From contig JAEDGE010000103.1 of the NCBI GenBank assembly GCA_016297675.1, positions 1 to 7,163 on the forward strand: a stretch of DNA of 7,163 bases. The letters run 5' to 3'. The notes beneath the pieces were generated by a model. It saw nothing but the letters and a program-made list of their open reading frames with translations. It was not told where the DNA came from and searched no databases. How positions within the stretch are numbered: the first letter of the stretch is position 1; every line of letters begins with the position of its first letter. The translations under genes and the position numbers were made by a program. This document shows, one piece after another, positions 1-6,357 of the stretch. Source of the stretch: Oscillospiraceae bacterium. GTDB taxonomy: Bacteria > Bacillota > Clostridia > Oscillospirales > Ruminococcaceae.

Positions 1-245
1 GGATAGAGGGTCTGGGAACAAAGTACCAACAAATCCAACGGGTCGCCGTCGTCTGCATACGTTCTTGGGAGAAAGCCATAATTTGCCGGATAGTGTGTGG
101 AAGTATACAAAATCCGATCCATTTCCAAAACACCAGTTTCTTTGTTCAACTCATATTTTACCTTGCTGTTCTTTGGAATTTCAATCACAGCAACAAATTC
201 CTCGGTAGAAATTTGCTTCGGGCTAATGTCATGCCAGATATTCAT
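1..245 (-). CDS. ppa: Inorganic pyrophosphatase, family I (N-terminal part, cut by window edge)
   Basis: Cytosolic enzyme that hydrolyses pyrophosphate to two phosphates, pulling biosynthetic reactions forward. Reading leftward from the ATG at 245-243 gives 81 complete codons with no stop, beginning MNIWHDISPKQISTEEF. Family landmarks seen: VIEIP (residues 20-24), K30-Y31-E32, D43-R44, the Y52-P53-x-N55-Y56-G57 stretch, and the metal-binding signature DGDPLDL (66-72), which keeps all three aspartates (66, 68, 71). The C-terminal half, including the other metal ligands, lies outside the window. An AAGGAG (259-264) precedes the ATG by 13 bases, which is long. An in-frame GTG only one base after the AAGGAG is too close to be a better start. 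The gene is divergent from the MoxR operon and has its own strong promoter. Family assignment is very secure; whether the full gene is intact cannot be seen. Confidence 0.95.
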   Translation of the reverse strand, partial: MNIWHDISPKQISTEEFVAVIEIPKNSKVKYELNKETGVLEMDRILYTSTHYPANYGFLPRTYADDGDPLDLLVLCSQTLY

Positions 246-275
246 GCTTTTGTTCACACTCCTTGAAAATAAATT

Positions 276-300
276 GTACATGAAACTACATCTCATGCAC
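276..300 (-). repeat. Imperfect inverted repeat in the ppa leader
   Basis: GTACATGA (276-283) and TCATGCAC (293-300) are inverted copies with one mismatch in eight, separated by 9 bases. In the ppa mRNA this would be a small hairpin lying between the predicted transcription start and the ribosome binding site (259-264). It could be a weak leader hairpin or an operator half-site pair; an arm this short can also arise by chance. Confidence 0.35.
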
Positions 301-321
301 CAACCGTAACGTTCCTCTTTA

Positions 322-350
322 AGTATAACCATCCTTTTGCGTTTTGTCAA
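322..350 (-). promoter_or_regulatory. Sigma-70/SigA-type promoter for ppa
   Basis: On the minus strand there is a consensus -35 TTGACA (plus-strand 345-350) and a -10 TATACT (322-327), separated by exactly 17 bases. Transcription would start near 315, leaving a leader of about 70 bases before the ppa ATG. A perfect -35, optimal spacing and a 5/6 -10 make this a likely strong constitutive promoter, as expected for a housekeeping gene. Confidence 0.82.
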
Positions 351-532
351 TAGAAATGCTTGCTTTTGGGATGATAAATTCTTTATGAATGGAATATGAC
401 ACAGAAATTTTCATCGGAATTTTACAAAAATAGTACGAAAAACAGAAAATATTTGCTATTCCTTGCTGAAAAATTAACCTGCATATAATTACAGAAATTT
501 ATTTTCTTCATACTCTTAGGAAAAACAGTCTG

Positions 533-547
533 ATTTCCATGGGAAAT
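533..547. repeat. Operator-like palindrome upstream of the MoxR-operon promoter
   Basis: ATTTCC-ATG-GGAAAT is a perfect 6-3-6 inverted repeat ending 12 bases before the -35 hexamer (560-565). It overlaps a second short palindrome GGAAA-T-TTTCC (542-552). The position would suit an activator or repressor, but no regulator can be named from the sequence, and AT-rich DNA produces such palindromes fairly easily. Confidence 0.3.
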
Positions 548-559
548 TTTCCAGTTCCC

Positions 560-588
560 TTGCATTTCTTTTTGAAAACTGTTATAAT
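560..588 (+). promoter_or_regulatory. Extended -10 promoter for the MoxR-DUF58-transglutaminase operon
   Basis: The -35 TTGCAT (560-565) and a perfect -10 TATAAT (583-588) are separated by 17 bases, and a TG at 580-581 one base before the -10 makes an extended -10 element. Transcription would begin near 595, giving a leader of about 80 bases before the ATG at 676. No other promoter of similar quality is visible before the downstream genes, which fits transcription of all four as one unit. Confidence 0.78.
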
Positions 589-675
589 AATAATCAGAAA
601 AAAGAAAGAAACGGAAACAGAAAAGATTCCGGATTTCCGCTTTCCCATTAGAAAAACAAAAACAGGAGGCTGCTT

Positions 676-1641
676 ATGCAAACCAACCCACAGGAATATG
701 CTCACCAAATTAACCGCATTATCTCAGAAATAAAAAAAGCCGTCATTGGAAAAGATGTCATTATTGCAAAGGTATTGCTTGCGATGCTGGCAAACGGCAA
801 CGTCTTAATGGAGGACATGCCCGGTGTCGGCAAGACCACGATGGCACTCGCCTTCTCCCGTGCCCTCTCGCTCTCCTATAAGCGAATGCAGTTTACGCCG
901 GATGTCCTGCCGTCCGACCTGACCGGCTTCTCTCTTTATCAAAAAAGTACAGAAACCTTCTCTTTTCAGCCGGGTTCGCTCTTCTGCCAGCTCTTTCTGG
1001 CGGACGAAATTAACCGGACTTCCAGTAAAACCCAATCTGCTCTGCTGGAAGCCATGGAGGAACACAGCGTCACAGTAGAAGGTCGCACCTATCAGCTGCC
1101 GCAGCCGCACCTTGTCATTGCCACACAAAATCCCATTGGTTCTGTTGGCACACAAATGTTGCCGGAATCTCAAATGGATCGCTTTATGTTTCGGCTGGAA
1201 ATGGGCTATCCGCAATTGGAAGACGAAATGCAGATTCTTCGTACTCGCCATGACAGCAATCCGCTCGAAAGCGTACAGCCTGTTGCGGATGCAGCCGCCT
1301 TGCTGGAAATGCAGCGTGCCGTACGTGCGATTTATGTGGATGATAAAATTTACTATTATATTACCAATCTGGTACAGGAAACTCGAAAGCATCCTGCTGT
1401 GCTGCTCGGTATCAGTCCAAGAGGTACGCTGGCTCTGACTGATGCGGCAAAGGGCATCGCCTTTATGCGAGGCAGAAATTATGTGGTGCCGGACGATGTC
1501 ACAGCAGTCTGTGAAGATGTCTTCAACCATCGCATTCTGCTTAAAAACCACACCAACAATCCGCAGGCAGTCAAGCAGCTAATTCAGGAATTGCTGCAAA
1601 CCGTTCCCGTTCCAAAGCCATCCGCTGCACAAAGGCGGTGA
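676..1641 (+). CDS. MoxR-family AAA+ ATPase
   Basis: A 321-residue cytosolic AAA+ ATPase of the MoxR group, usual full length for the family. Walker A is GVGKT (residues 50-54, with K53). Walker B is LADEINR (108-114; D110 and E111 for Mg and water activation). Sensor 1 lies in ATQNP (149-153), the arginine finger is probably R169 in MDRF, and sensor 2 is S247-P248-R249. Residues 205-311 form the C-terminal lid. All ATPase residues are present, so the protein should be active. MoxR proteins are thought to act as chaperone-like remodelers for VWA/DUF58 partners encoded next to them, and the DUF58 gene begins at its stop codon. The start is well set by AGGAGG (664-669) six bases before the ATG. 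It is the first gene of the operon and is downstream of the extended -10 promoter. It corresponds in position to B. subtilis yeaC. The family is certain; the physiological client is unknown. Confidence 0.95.
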   Translation: MQTNPQEYAHQINRIISEIKKAVIGKDVIIAKVLLAMLANGNVLMEDMPGVGKTTMALAFSRALSLSYKRMQFTPDVLPSDLTGFSLYQKSTETFSFQPGSLFCQLFLADEINRTSSKTQSALLEAMEEHSVTVEGRTYQLPQPHLVIATQNPIGSVGTQMLPESQMDRFMFRLEMGYPQLEDEMQILRTRHDSNPLESVQPVADAAALLEMQRAVRAIYVDDKIYYYITNLVQETRKHPAVLLGISPRGTLALTDAAKGIAFMRGRNYVVPDDVTAVCEDVFNHRILLKNHTNNPQAVKQLIQELLQTVPVPKPSAAQRR

Positions 1642-2804
1642 TGCCTATGTGGTACACAAAACTGATCTATATTGTCCTGCTATTCATCGGACTACTATTC
1701 TCCATTTTATATGATGGTATCTTTTCCATACTGCTCTTCATTATGCTGCTGCTGTTGCCCATAACGCAGTTCTGTTTAGTACACCATGTCCGGCGGCAGA
1801 TTTCTGTCTCTTTACAGGTCAAACAGTCGGAAATCGGCAGAGGAAATCCGCAGTCGCTTTATTGTACATTACAAAATAAAAGCCGTCTGCCGCTGAATTA
1901 CTGCCGCACAACTTTAGAGCTGCACAATGAAACAGCCGGAGAAACGGAGCAATTAGAATTACAGCTGCCCTTACAGGGAAAGTTTTCTGCAACGGTTTCC
2001 TTTCAGTTTTCCTCCCAGCACTGCGGAAAACTGCACATTCGTGTAAAAAGCTGCCGTGTTATGGATTATCTGCACCTGTTCTCCTGTTTGGTTCGCAATC
2101 ATACGACAACAGACTGTGTGGTCATTCCCTCAGAACAGGCTGACGGGCTGACGATGCAGGCGGCAACCCGTACAGAACAGGAGGAAAGCGTCATCTATGA
2201 CCCCAACCGTCCCGGCGATGACAATACAGAATTATTCGGTATTCGGGAATTTCAGAACACCGACAACCCCAAGCGAATCCATTGGAAACGCAGCAGCCGA
2301 GAAGAGAATCTGTTTGTGAAAGAGTACAGCCGTCCAATCGAAAAGCAATTCTGCATTCTGCTTGACCGATCCCAGCCAAATGGACAACTGGTAACTGGTG
2401 CACAAATTGATGCCCAGATGGAATGTGCCCACGCCCTTTCCTGTATTCTCCTGCGGCAGCAAGTGCCGCTTGTGCTTGCCTGGAACACCGAAGAAACCCT
2501 ACAAGTCCAATCTATTTCCACTGTGGCACAATTACAGCAGTGCATGATACAAATTTTAGAAGAACCACCACTGCCAGAACCTGTATCCGCTCTACAGCAA
2601 TTACAGGAATCCGGTTTTCCTGTTCCCTATGCGATGCTGTTTCATATTGCACACATGGAACATCTGCCGGAGGCTGTCGCTTCTCGCTGTGCCGGAAAAC
2701 AACTCCATCTGCTGACTGGTTCACAGGTACAAAAACAGGAAACTGTGCTGCCGATTTCTATGGAAACCCTGCCGGCGGTGCTGACCACCGTCTGCAATGC
2801 GTAA
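1641..2804 (+). CDS. DUF58 membrane protein (MoxR partner, VWA-like fold)
   Basis: A 387-residue protein with two hydrophobic segments at the N terminus (about 8-25 and 27-47) joined by a tight turn, followed by R51-R52. The positive-inside rule therefore puts the long C-terminal part in the cytosol, where MoxR can reach it. The DUF58 signature is clear at about residues 186-231: Y186...RPGDD (190-194), then F199-G-IREF, NPKRIHWK (209-216) and ENLFVKEYS (222-230). The following strand FCILLDRS (237-244) sits where a von Willebrand A domain has its metal site, but the usual DxSxS reads D242-x-S244-x-P246, so the last serine is missing. The ATG at 1641 overlaps the moxR stop (TGATG) and has AAAGG five bases upstream. 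A GTG at 1638 is in frame but too close to that site, and an ATG at 1647 is also possible. Matches B. subtilis yeaD by position. Exact function is unknown. Confidence 0.93.
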   Translation: MPMWYTKLIYIVLLFIGLLFSILYDGIFSILLFIMLLLLPITQFCLVHHVRRQISVSLQVKQSEIGRGNPQSLYCTLQNKSRLPLNYCRTTLELHNETAGETEQLELQLPLQGKFSATVSFQFSSQHCGKLHIRVKSCRVMDYLHLFSCLVRNHTTTDCVVIPSEQADGLTMQAATRTEQEESVIYDPNRPGDDNTELFGIREFQNTDNPKRIHWKRSSREENLFVKEYSRPIEKQFCILLDRSQPNGQLVTGAQIDAQMECAHALSCILLRQQVPLVLAWNTEETLQVQSISTVAQLQQCMIQILEEPPLPEPVSALQQLQESGFPVPYAMLFHIAHMEHLPEAVASRCAGKQLHLLTGSQVQKQETVLPISMETLPAVLTTVCNA

Positions 2805-2823
2805 GGAAAGGAGTGGCTCTACA

Positions 2824-5529
2824 ATGGAACAATATAAAAATGAAACACAGTCGCAGTCGTCTCTTGACAGCGGCATTGTAATACAGGACGATATTTCCAT
2901 TACCATTCGTCCGGCTTCTGCCATCACACGCAATCTGATTTTATGTTTGATTGCTGCAATGGGATTTATTGGTACAATTGCTGCTTCCCTTTCCATGTTC
3001 ACACCGGTTTATGATAGAAAACAATTTTTCTTGGCAGCAACAGTGGCATTTTTCGGCTACAGCTTCCTGAGTATGCTGCCCAAGCGATGGCGATGGCTGA
3101 CACCAGTGAGTCTGGCAGCAGTAACTTGCTTTTTCTTTTGGAAACGGAATTTCCTGATTGCCGGTTTCCAGTTTTTTTATAATCACTTATATCAAAATAT
3201 CTATCATACACAAGTATTATACTACCGCATGGATGTGCAGTGGAATGAGGCACAGTGTACTGCATTCTTTCTCAGCGGCTGTGTCGTGCTCCTTGCCTGT
3301 CTGGTCTGCTGGTTTACGATTCATCACCCATTTTTCCCCATCGGCTTTCTCGTCACGTTCCTACCGATTGAACTGGGACTTTATAACGGTCTGGAAATGT
3401 CTTTACCAGCCATTGCAATGGTATTGCTCTACTGGACAGCCCTTATGGCGATGCAACTGACTGCCCTGCGATATTCACAGGAACAGCGAGACGTTGGATT
3501 CTTCCGAAAGGGTAATCAGTTTACGGCTGCCTATACGATGCGTACCACCATGGCAGAACGCTGTGGAATGATCATGGCATTTCTGACTGCATTGATCTTT
3601 CTGCTTTCGTGGGCGTTCTTAACCGCCAGCGGGATAGCAGATAAACCGGAAATACAGGAAAAACGAAAAGAACTGAAAACTTCGTTACAGGCTTTTGACA
3701 TGGAAGATGTACAGGATAGTCTTTCTAATCTCGGTGCTGCCATGGGACTCGGCAATACCATGCGAATGCAGAAACTTGGGCGAAAGTCCTCTGTGGACAT
3801 TCAAAACGAGCCCCAACTGAAATTAACACTGGACACCTTACCAGATCATGCGATTTATCTCAAGTCGTTTACTGGCACAACCTATGATGACAATGCATGG
3901 AAGGCATTGGACTCCAGTGTCTGGGAGGAAAACGAATCCCTTACCACACTTTCCGAAACCTATAACTGTTATCCGCAGCTGTTCCCCTACTGGTTTCAGA
4001 CCAATCAAGCAGAAGATGCTGTTACCAATCTCGATATTTCTGCCCTGAAATGGGAGCGGTACTGCTATACTCCCTATGCGTCCTACAATGAAAAGGCAGC
4101 CTATCAGGAAGACAGTGGCACGGTCATGGAAAACAAAAAGCAATATCGCTTCACCCTTTCCACTGAACAAAATTTTTCTAAACTGCTGAGCAATCTCTCT
4201 CTACAAACCATTTCACTACAGAGAAGTATGTTCAATGCAGAAGATGATGTGACCACTAAATTTCTGGATGCCCTTTCCCTACCAGAGGATGCGGAAGCCT
4301 TTTCTGTTACCACCTATGCGGATACGAAAAAAGCAGATGGCACCTATGACCAACATGCGATTCAATGTATGTTGACCGAACAATATGTATACCGTCCGTT
4401 CGTCTATGAAAACTACACGGAAAAGGTGGAAACAGATGCTCTACAAGCTGTCTATGACTGCTTGCCGGATTCGATAAAATATGTGGATTGCAGTGCTGGC
4501 ATTTCAGAAGAATCCCTGCGAAACGGAGATGGTGAATCCCTCTCTGAACAACTTGTCATTCTGGAGGAAATCCGTCAGTTTCTGGCGGACAACGCATCCT
4601 ATAGTACCGCTCCGGGAAAAACGCCCGGCTCAAGAGACTTTGTCAATTATTTCCTGATGGAAAATCACAAGGGTTATTGTACACACTTTGCCACTACCGG
4701 CGTTCTGTTGGCACGTTATGCCGGCATTCCGGCTCGATATTGTGAGGGATATGTTGCAACGCCAACGGATTTTGAAAAGGCAGTCAAACAAAAGGACGGA
4801 TATGAAGTCAAACTAACAGACGCACGGGCACATGCATGGTGTGAGTTCTATGTGACAGGATATGGGTGGATTCCATTTGAATTTACGCCCGGCTATTACG
4901 GCGGTGCAGAACCACCAGAACCAGAAGTCACCACGACAACTGCAACGCAGACAGAACTGGTCACCACACTCCAGACTACGGTACAAACGGTCACCCAGAC
5001 TACGGCAACGGTACAGACAACGCTCCACTACTCCGGCACAGATCCCAATGCGGTCGGCGGACAGAGCAGCCGTCCTGCTTCTGGGGCTTCGATTGGCAGT
5101 ACCATTCTAAAAATCTTTCTCCTTGTAGTTGTTCTTGCAGCCGTGATAGCTGCCCCCTTCCTAATCCACATATGGGCTTTGCAAAAACGCATGGAACAGT
5201 TCCAGTCTGCTGACCGTGCAAAGGCAGTTCTGTCCATGTATGCTTACTGGGAACAGCTGCTTGCATTTGTGGGCATTTCGGCAGGCAACCAACCCATTCT
5301 CACCTTTGCCCGATTTGCTGCACAGCAGCTTCAGGAAAAACATCTGCCGGCAGAACAGACGGAGACTTTCTGTCTATTCGTTTCGGCTGTGGATATGGGT
5401 GGAAAAACACCATCCGAAGAAGAACGTACTATGGCACTTCACATGTTACAGCATCTGGCTGATGCCATCTATCAAACAAGCACCACGCCACAAAAGCTGT
5501 ACATGAAGTATATCAAACATTTTATTTAA
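2824..5529 (+). CDS. Membrane-anchored transglutaminase-like protein (TgpA/YebA type)
   Basis: A 901-residue integral membrane protein. About seven N-terminal hydrophobic segments (roughly 36-59, 67-86, 93-115, 146-167, 170-189, 195-217, 248-269) correspond to the TgpA_N region. An extracellular part follows (270-760), then an anchor at 761-785 and a cytosolic tail of about 115 residues resembling the DUF4129 region. Basic residues (KRWR 87-90; the 216-247 loop) support this topology. The transglutaminase core shows C619 in GYCTHF, H670 in ARAHAWCEFY and, in GWIPFEFTPGY, E686 where aspartate is more usual. Residues 703-733 are a stalk with 17 threonines in 31 positions. The start at 2824 is chosen because AAAGGAG (2807-2813) lies 10 bases upstream; an in-frame ATG at 2797 inside the DUF58 gene would add nine residues. 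Probably a papain-like Cys protease or transglutaminase acting on the cell envelope. Substrate unknown; family very sure. Confidence 0.94.
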   Translation: MEQYKNETQSQSSLDSGIVIQDDISITIRPASAITRNLILCLIAAMGFIGTIAASLSMFTPVYDRKQFFLAATVAFFGYSFLSMLPKRWRWLTPVSLAAVTCFFFWKRNFLIAGFQFFYNHLYQNIYHTQVLYYRMDVQWNEAQCTAFFLSGCVVLLACLVCWFTIHHPFFPIGFLVTFLPIELGLYNGLEMSLPAIAMVLLYWTALMAMQLTALRYSQEQRDVGFFRKGNQFTAAYTMRTTMAERCGMIMAFLTALIFLLSWAFLTASGIADKPEIQEKRKELKTSLQAFDMEDVQDSLSNLGAAMGLGNTMRMQKLGRKSSVDIQNEPQLKLTLDTLPDHAIYLKSFTGTTYDDNAWKALDSSVWEENESLTTLSETYNCYPQLFPYWFQTNQAEDAVTNLDISALKWERYCYTPYASYNEKAAYQEDSGTVMENKKQYRFTLSTEQNFSKLLSNLSLQTISLQRSMFNAEDDVTTKFLDALSLPEDAEAFSVTTYADTKKADGTYDQHAIQCMLTEQYVYRPFVYENYTEKVETDALQAVYDCLPDSIKYVDCSAGISEESLRNGDGESLSEQLVILEEIRQFLADNASYSTAPGKTPGSRDFVNYFLMENHKGYCTHFATTGVLLARYAGIPARYCEGYVATPTDFEKAVKQKDGYEVKLTDARAHAWCEFYVTGYGWIPFEFTPGYYGGAEPPEPEVTTTTATQTELVTTLQTTVQTVTQTTATVQTTLHYSGTDPNAVGGQSSRPASGASIGSTILKIFLLVVVLAAVIAAPFLIHIWALQKRMEQFQSADRAKAVLSMYAYWEQLLAFVGISAGNQPILTFARFAAQQLQEKHLPAEQTETFCLFVSAVDMGGKTPSEEERTMALHMLQHLADAIYQTSTTPQKLYMKYIKHFI

Positions 5530-5546
5530 GAAAAGGGGTCTTTCTC

Positions 5547-6146
5547 ATGTCAAACGATGCAACAAAGCAAAAATCATCCTCTAACAAAAAGCTACTGGGT
5601 ATCATGCAATTCATCATGCCACTGCTGCTGATTGCACTCGGCATTCTGCTGATTCGGCGTCGGGATGCTTTGAACAACGTTTTTATGGCAATTGGTATTT
5701 TCATTGCACTGATTGGGTTAATTTATACGGTCATTTACCTTGCAACCAAGCAGTACGAAAAAAAACCGTCTTATCTCGCTTCTGGAATCGGAATGCTGCT
5801 CATTGGTGGAATCGTCATTATCATTCCATTTCTGGCTGATACCTTTATTCCATTCTGCATTGGTCTGTTTATTCTGGTCAGTGGCGTCAGCGGACTGATA
5901 GACGCTTTACAACTCAAAAAAATCAGTACAAGCTGGCAGATTCCGCTTTGTTTCTCCATCCTCATCACATTGATGGGAATCGCAGTCCTAATCTGCACCT
6001 TCTATCTGTCTGGTGTGGTCTGGATTGTCATTGGTGTCATGTTGATTATCAGCGGATTAATGCGGCTCGTCAATGCGATTATTTCCACCAGAACAAAGAA
6101 AAAGCATCCTACTGTCGTGATAGAGGGCGATGCAAAAGAAGTTTGA
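5547..6146 (+). CDS. Six-helix membrane protein, HdeD/DUF308 family
   Basis: A 199-residue protein with six hydrophobic helices (about 16-36, 43-66, 76-95, 99-121, 130-152, 155-178), a charged N terminus and a lysine-rich cytosolic tail (TRTKKKHP, 181-188). The repeated pattern of glycine-rich helices with GLI/SGLIDAL and SGLMRLVNAI motifs at helix ends (residues 113-121 and 169-178) is typical of HdeD/DUF308 proteins, which carry duplicated two-helix units. In E. coli the founding member is linked to acid resistance, but the biochemical role of the family is undefined and should not be transferred here. AAAAGGGG (5531-5538) lies 8 bases before the ATG, and the gene starts 17 bases after the transglutaminase stop with no terminator between, so it is probably co-transcribed. 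The structured non-coding block starts 87 bases after its stop. Confidence 0.85.
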   Translation: MSNDATKQKSSSNKKLLGIMQFIMPLLLIALGILLIRRRDALNNVFMAIGIFIALIGLIYTVIYLATKQYEKKPSYLASGIGMLLIGGIVIIIPFLADTFIPFCIGLFILVSGVSGLIDALQLKKISTSWQIPLCFSILITLMGIAVLICTFYLSGVVWIVIGVMLIISGLMRLVNAIISTRTKKKHPTVVIEGDAKEV

Positions 6147-6200
6147 TATGAAACATTTGGCTGTATGTCATAGGCACTATGCTCAAGCAGATTTTCATCC

Positions 6201-6210
6201 AATGTACATT
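6201..6210. repeat. Short perfect palindrome AATGTACATT
   Basis: A 10-base self-complementary sequence in the AT-rich spacer between the DUF308 gene and the structured block. No function can be assigned and chance is a reasonable explanation. Confidence 0.3.
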
Positions 6211-6233
6211 TTGTATAACAATAAAATATATTA

Positions 6234-6306
6234 GGCTCTATTGCAAAAGCTACAATTTTGCAATACCGGCAATGAATTGCCGGTGGTGGCTTTGCCACCA
6301 AGAGCC
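6234..6306. repeat. Nested inverted repeats forming a perfect four-way cloverleaf
   Basis: An outer stem GGCTCT (6234-6239) with AGAGCC (6301-6306) encloses three back-to-back hairpins. Arm A is ATTGCAAAA (6240-6248) with TTTTGCAAT (6256-6264), loop 7. Arm B is ACCGGCAAT (6265-6273) with ATTGCCGGT (6276-6284), nominal loop 2 and probably 4 or more after fraying. Arm C is GGTGGC (6285-6290) with GCCACC (6294-6299), loop TTT. Only A6300 is left unpaired at the junction, and there are no mismatches. Either strand could form it, so orientation is not determined. Arm sizes rule out a tRNA despite the 73-base length. It may be a structured RNA at the 3' end of the operon transcript or a palindromic mobile repeat. 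The pairing is read directly from the sequence; the function is inference. Confidence 0.75.
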
Positions 6307-6313
6307 GCCGTTC

Positions 6314-6356
6314 ATACTGTCCTTGCAAACAACACCGTTGTTTGCAAGGACAGTAT
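6314..6356. repeat. Perfect 20-3-20 inverted repeat
   Basis: Bases 6314-6333 are the exact reverse complement of 6337-6356, with a three-base ACC loop. The hairpin begins eight bases after the cloverleaf. Neither strand has a T-tract after the stem, so it is not a standard intrinsic terminator. The core word TTGCAAA (6323-6329) also occurs in cloverleaf arm A (6242-6248 region), suggesting the arms are related or can pair in alternative ways. Confidence 0.8.
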
Positions 6357-6357
6357 A

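Larger units (their letters stand above)
246..675. other. Divergent, AT-rich intergenic region between ppa and the MoxR operon
   Basis: About 430 bases without a convincing gene. It holds two outward-facing promoters (322-350 minus, 560-588 plus), the ribosome binding sites of both flanking genes, a leader inverted repeat (276-300) and a palindrome just upstream of the plus-strand promoter (533-547). The middle (about 351-532) is very AT-rich with homopolymer A/T runs. I see no terminator, tRNA, recognised riboswitch or credible small ORF. Short open frames here overlap neighbouring genes and lack ribosome binding sites. Confidence 0.8.

Noticed and set aside
97..309. Plus-strand 70-codon open frame over ppa
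   Set aside because: It lies antisense to the clearly recognisable pyrophosphatase frame and has no ribosome binding site.
463..489. Second possible plus-strand promoter, TTGCTG with TATAAT
   Set aside because: The spacer is only 15 bases and the -35 is weak; the extended -10 promoter at 560-588 is much better. It could be a minor upstream start.
612..639. CGGAAA/TTTCCG hairpin in the MoxR leader as a riboswitch or attenuator
   Set aside because: Six pairs around a 16-base loop with no U-tract and no recognised aptamer core; too weak to call.
508..733. Short open frames on both strands covering the MoxR-operon promoter
   Set aside because: They span the promoter and 5' part of the MoxR gene, have low-complexity products and lack ribosome binding sites.
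805..1551. 248-codon minus-strand open frame inside the MoxR gene
   Set aside because: It is antisense to a complete AAA+ ATPase with all motifs and its product resembles no family I recognise; a shadow of codon bias.
6234..6306. The 73-base cloverleaf as a tRNA gene
   Set aside because: Length and four-way shape are tRNA-like, but the outer stem has 6 bp, two arms have 9 bp, loop sizes are 7, about 2-4 and 3, and no T-loop GTTCRA motif or CCA context is present.
6002..6328. 108-codon minus-strand frame overlapping the DUF308 gene and the cloverleaf
   Set aside because: Half of it is antisense to the DUF308 gene, it runs through the structured repeat and shows no recognisable features.
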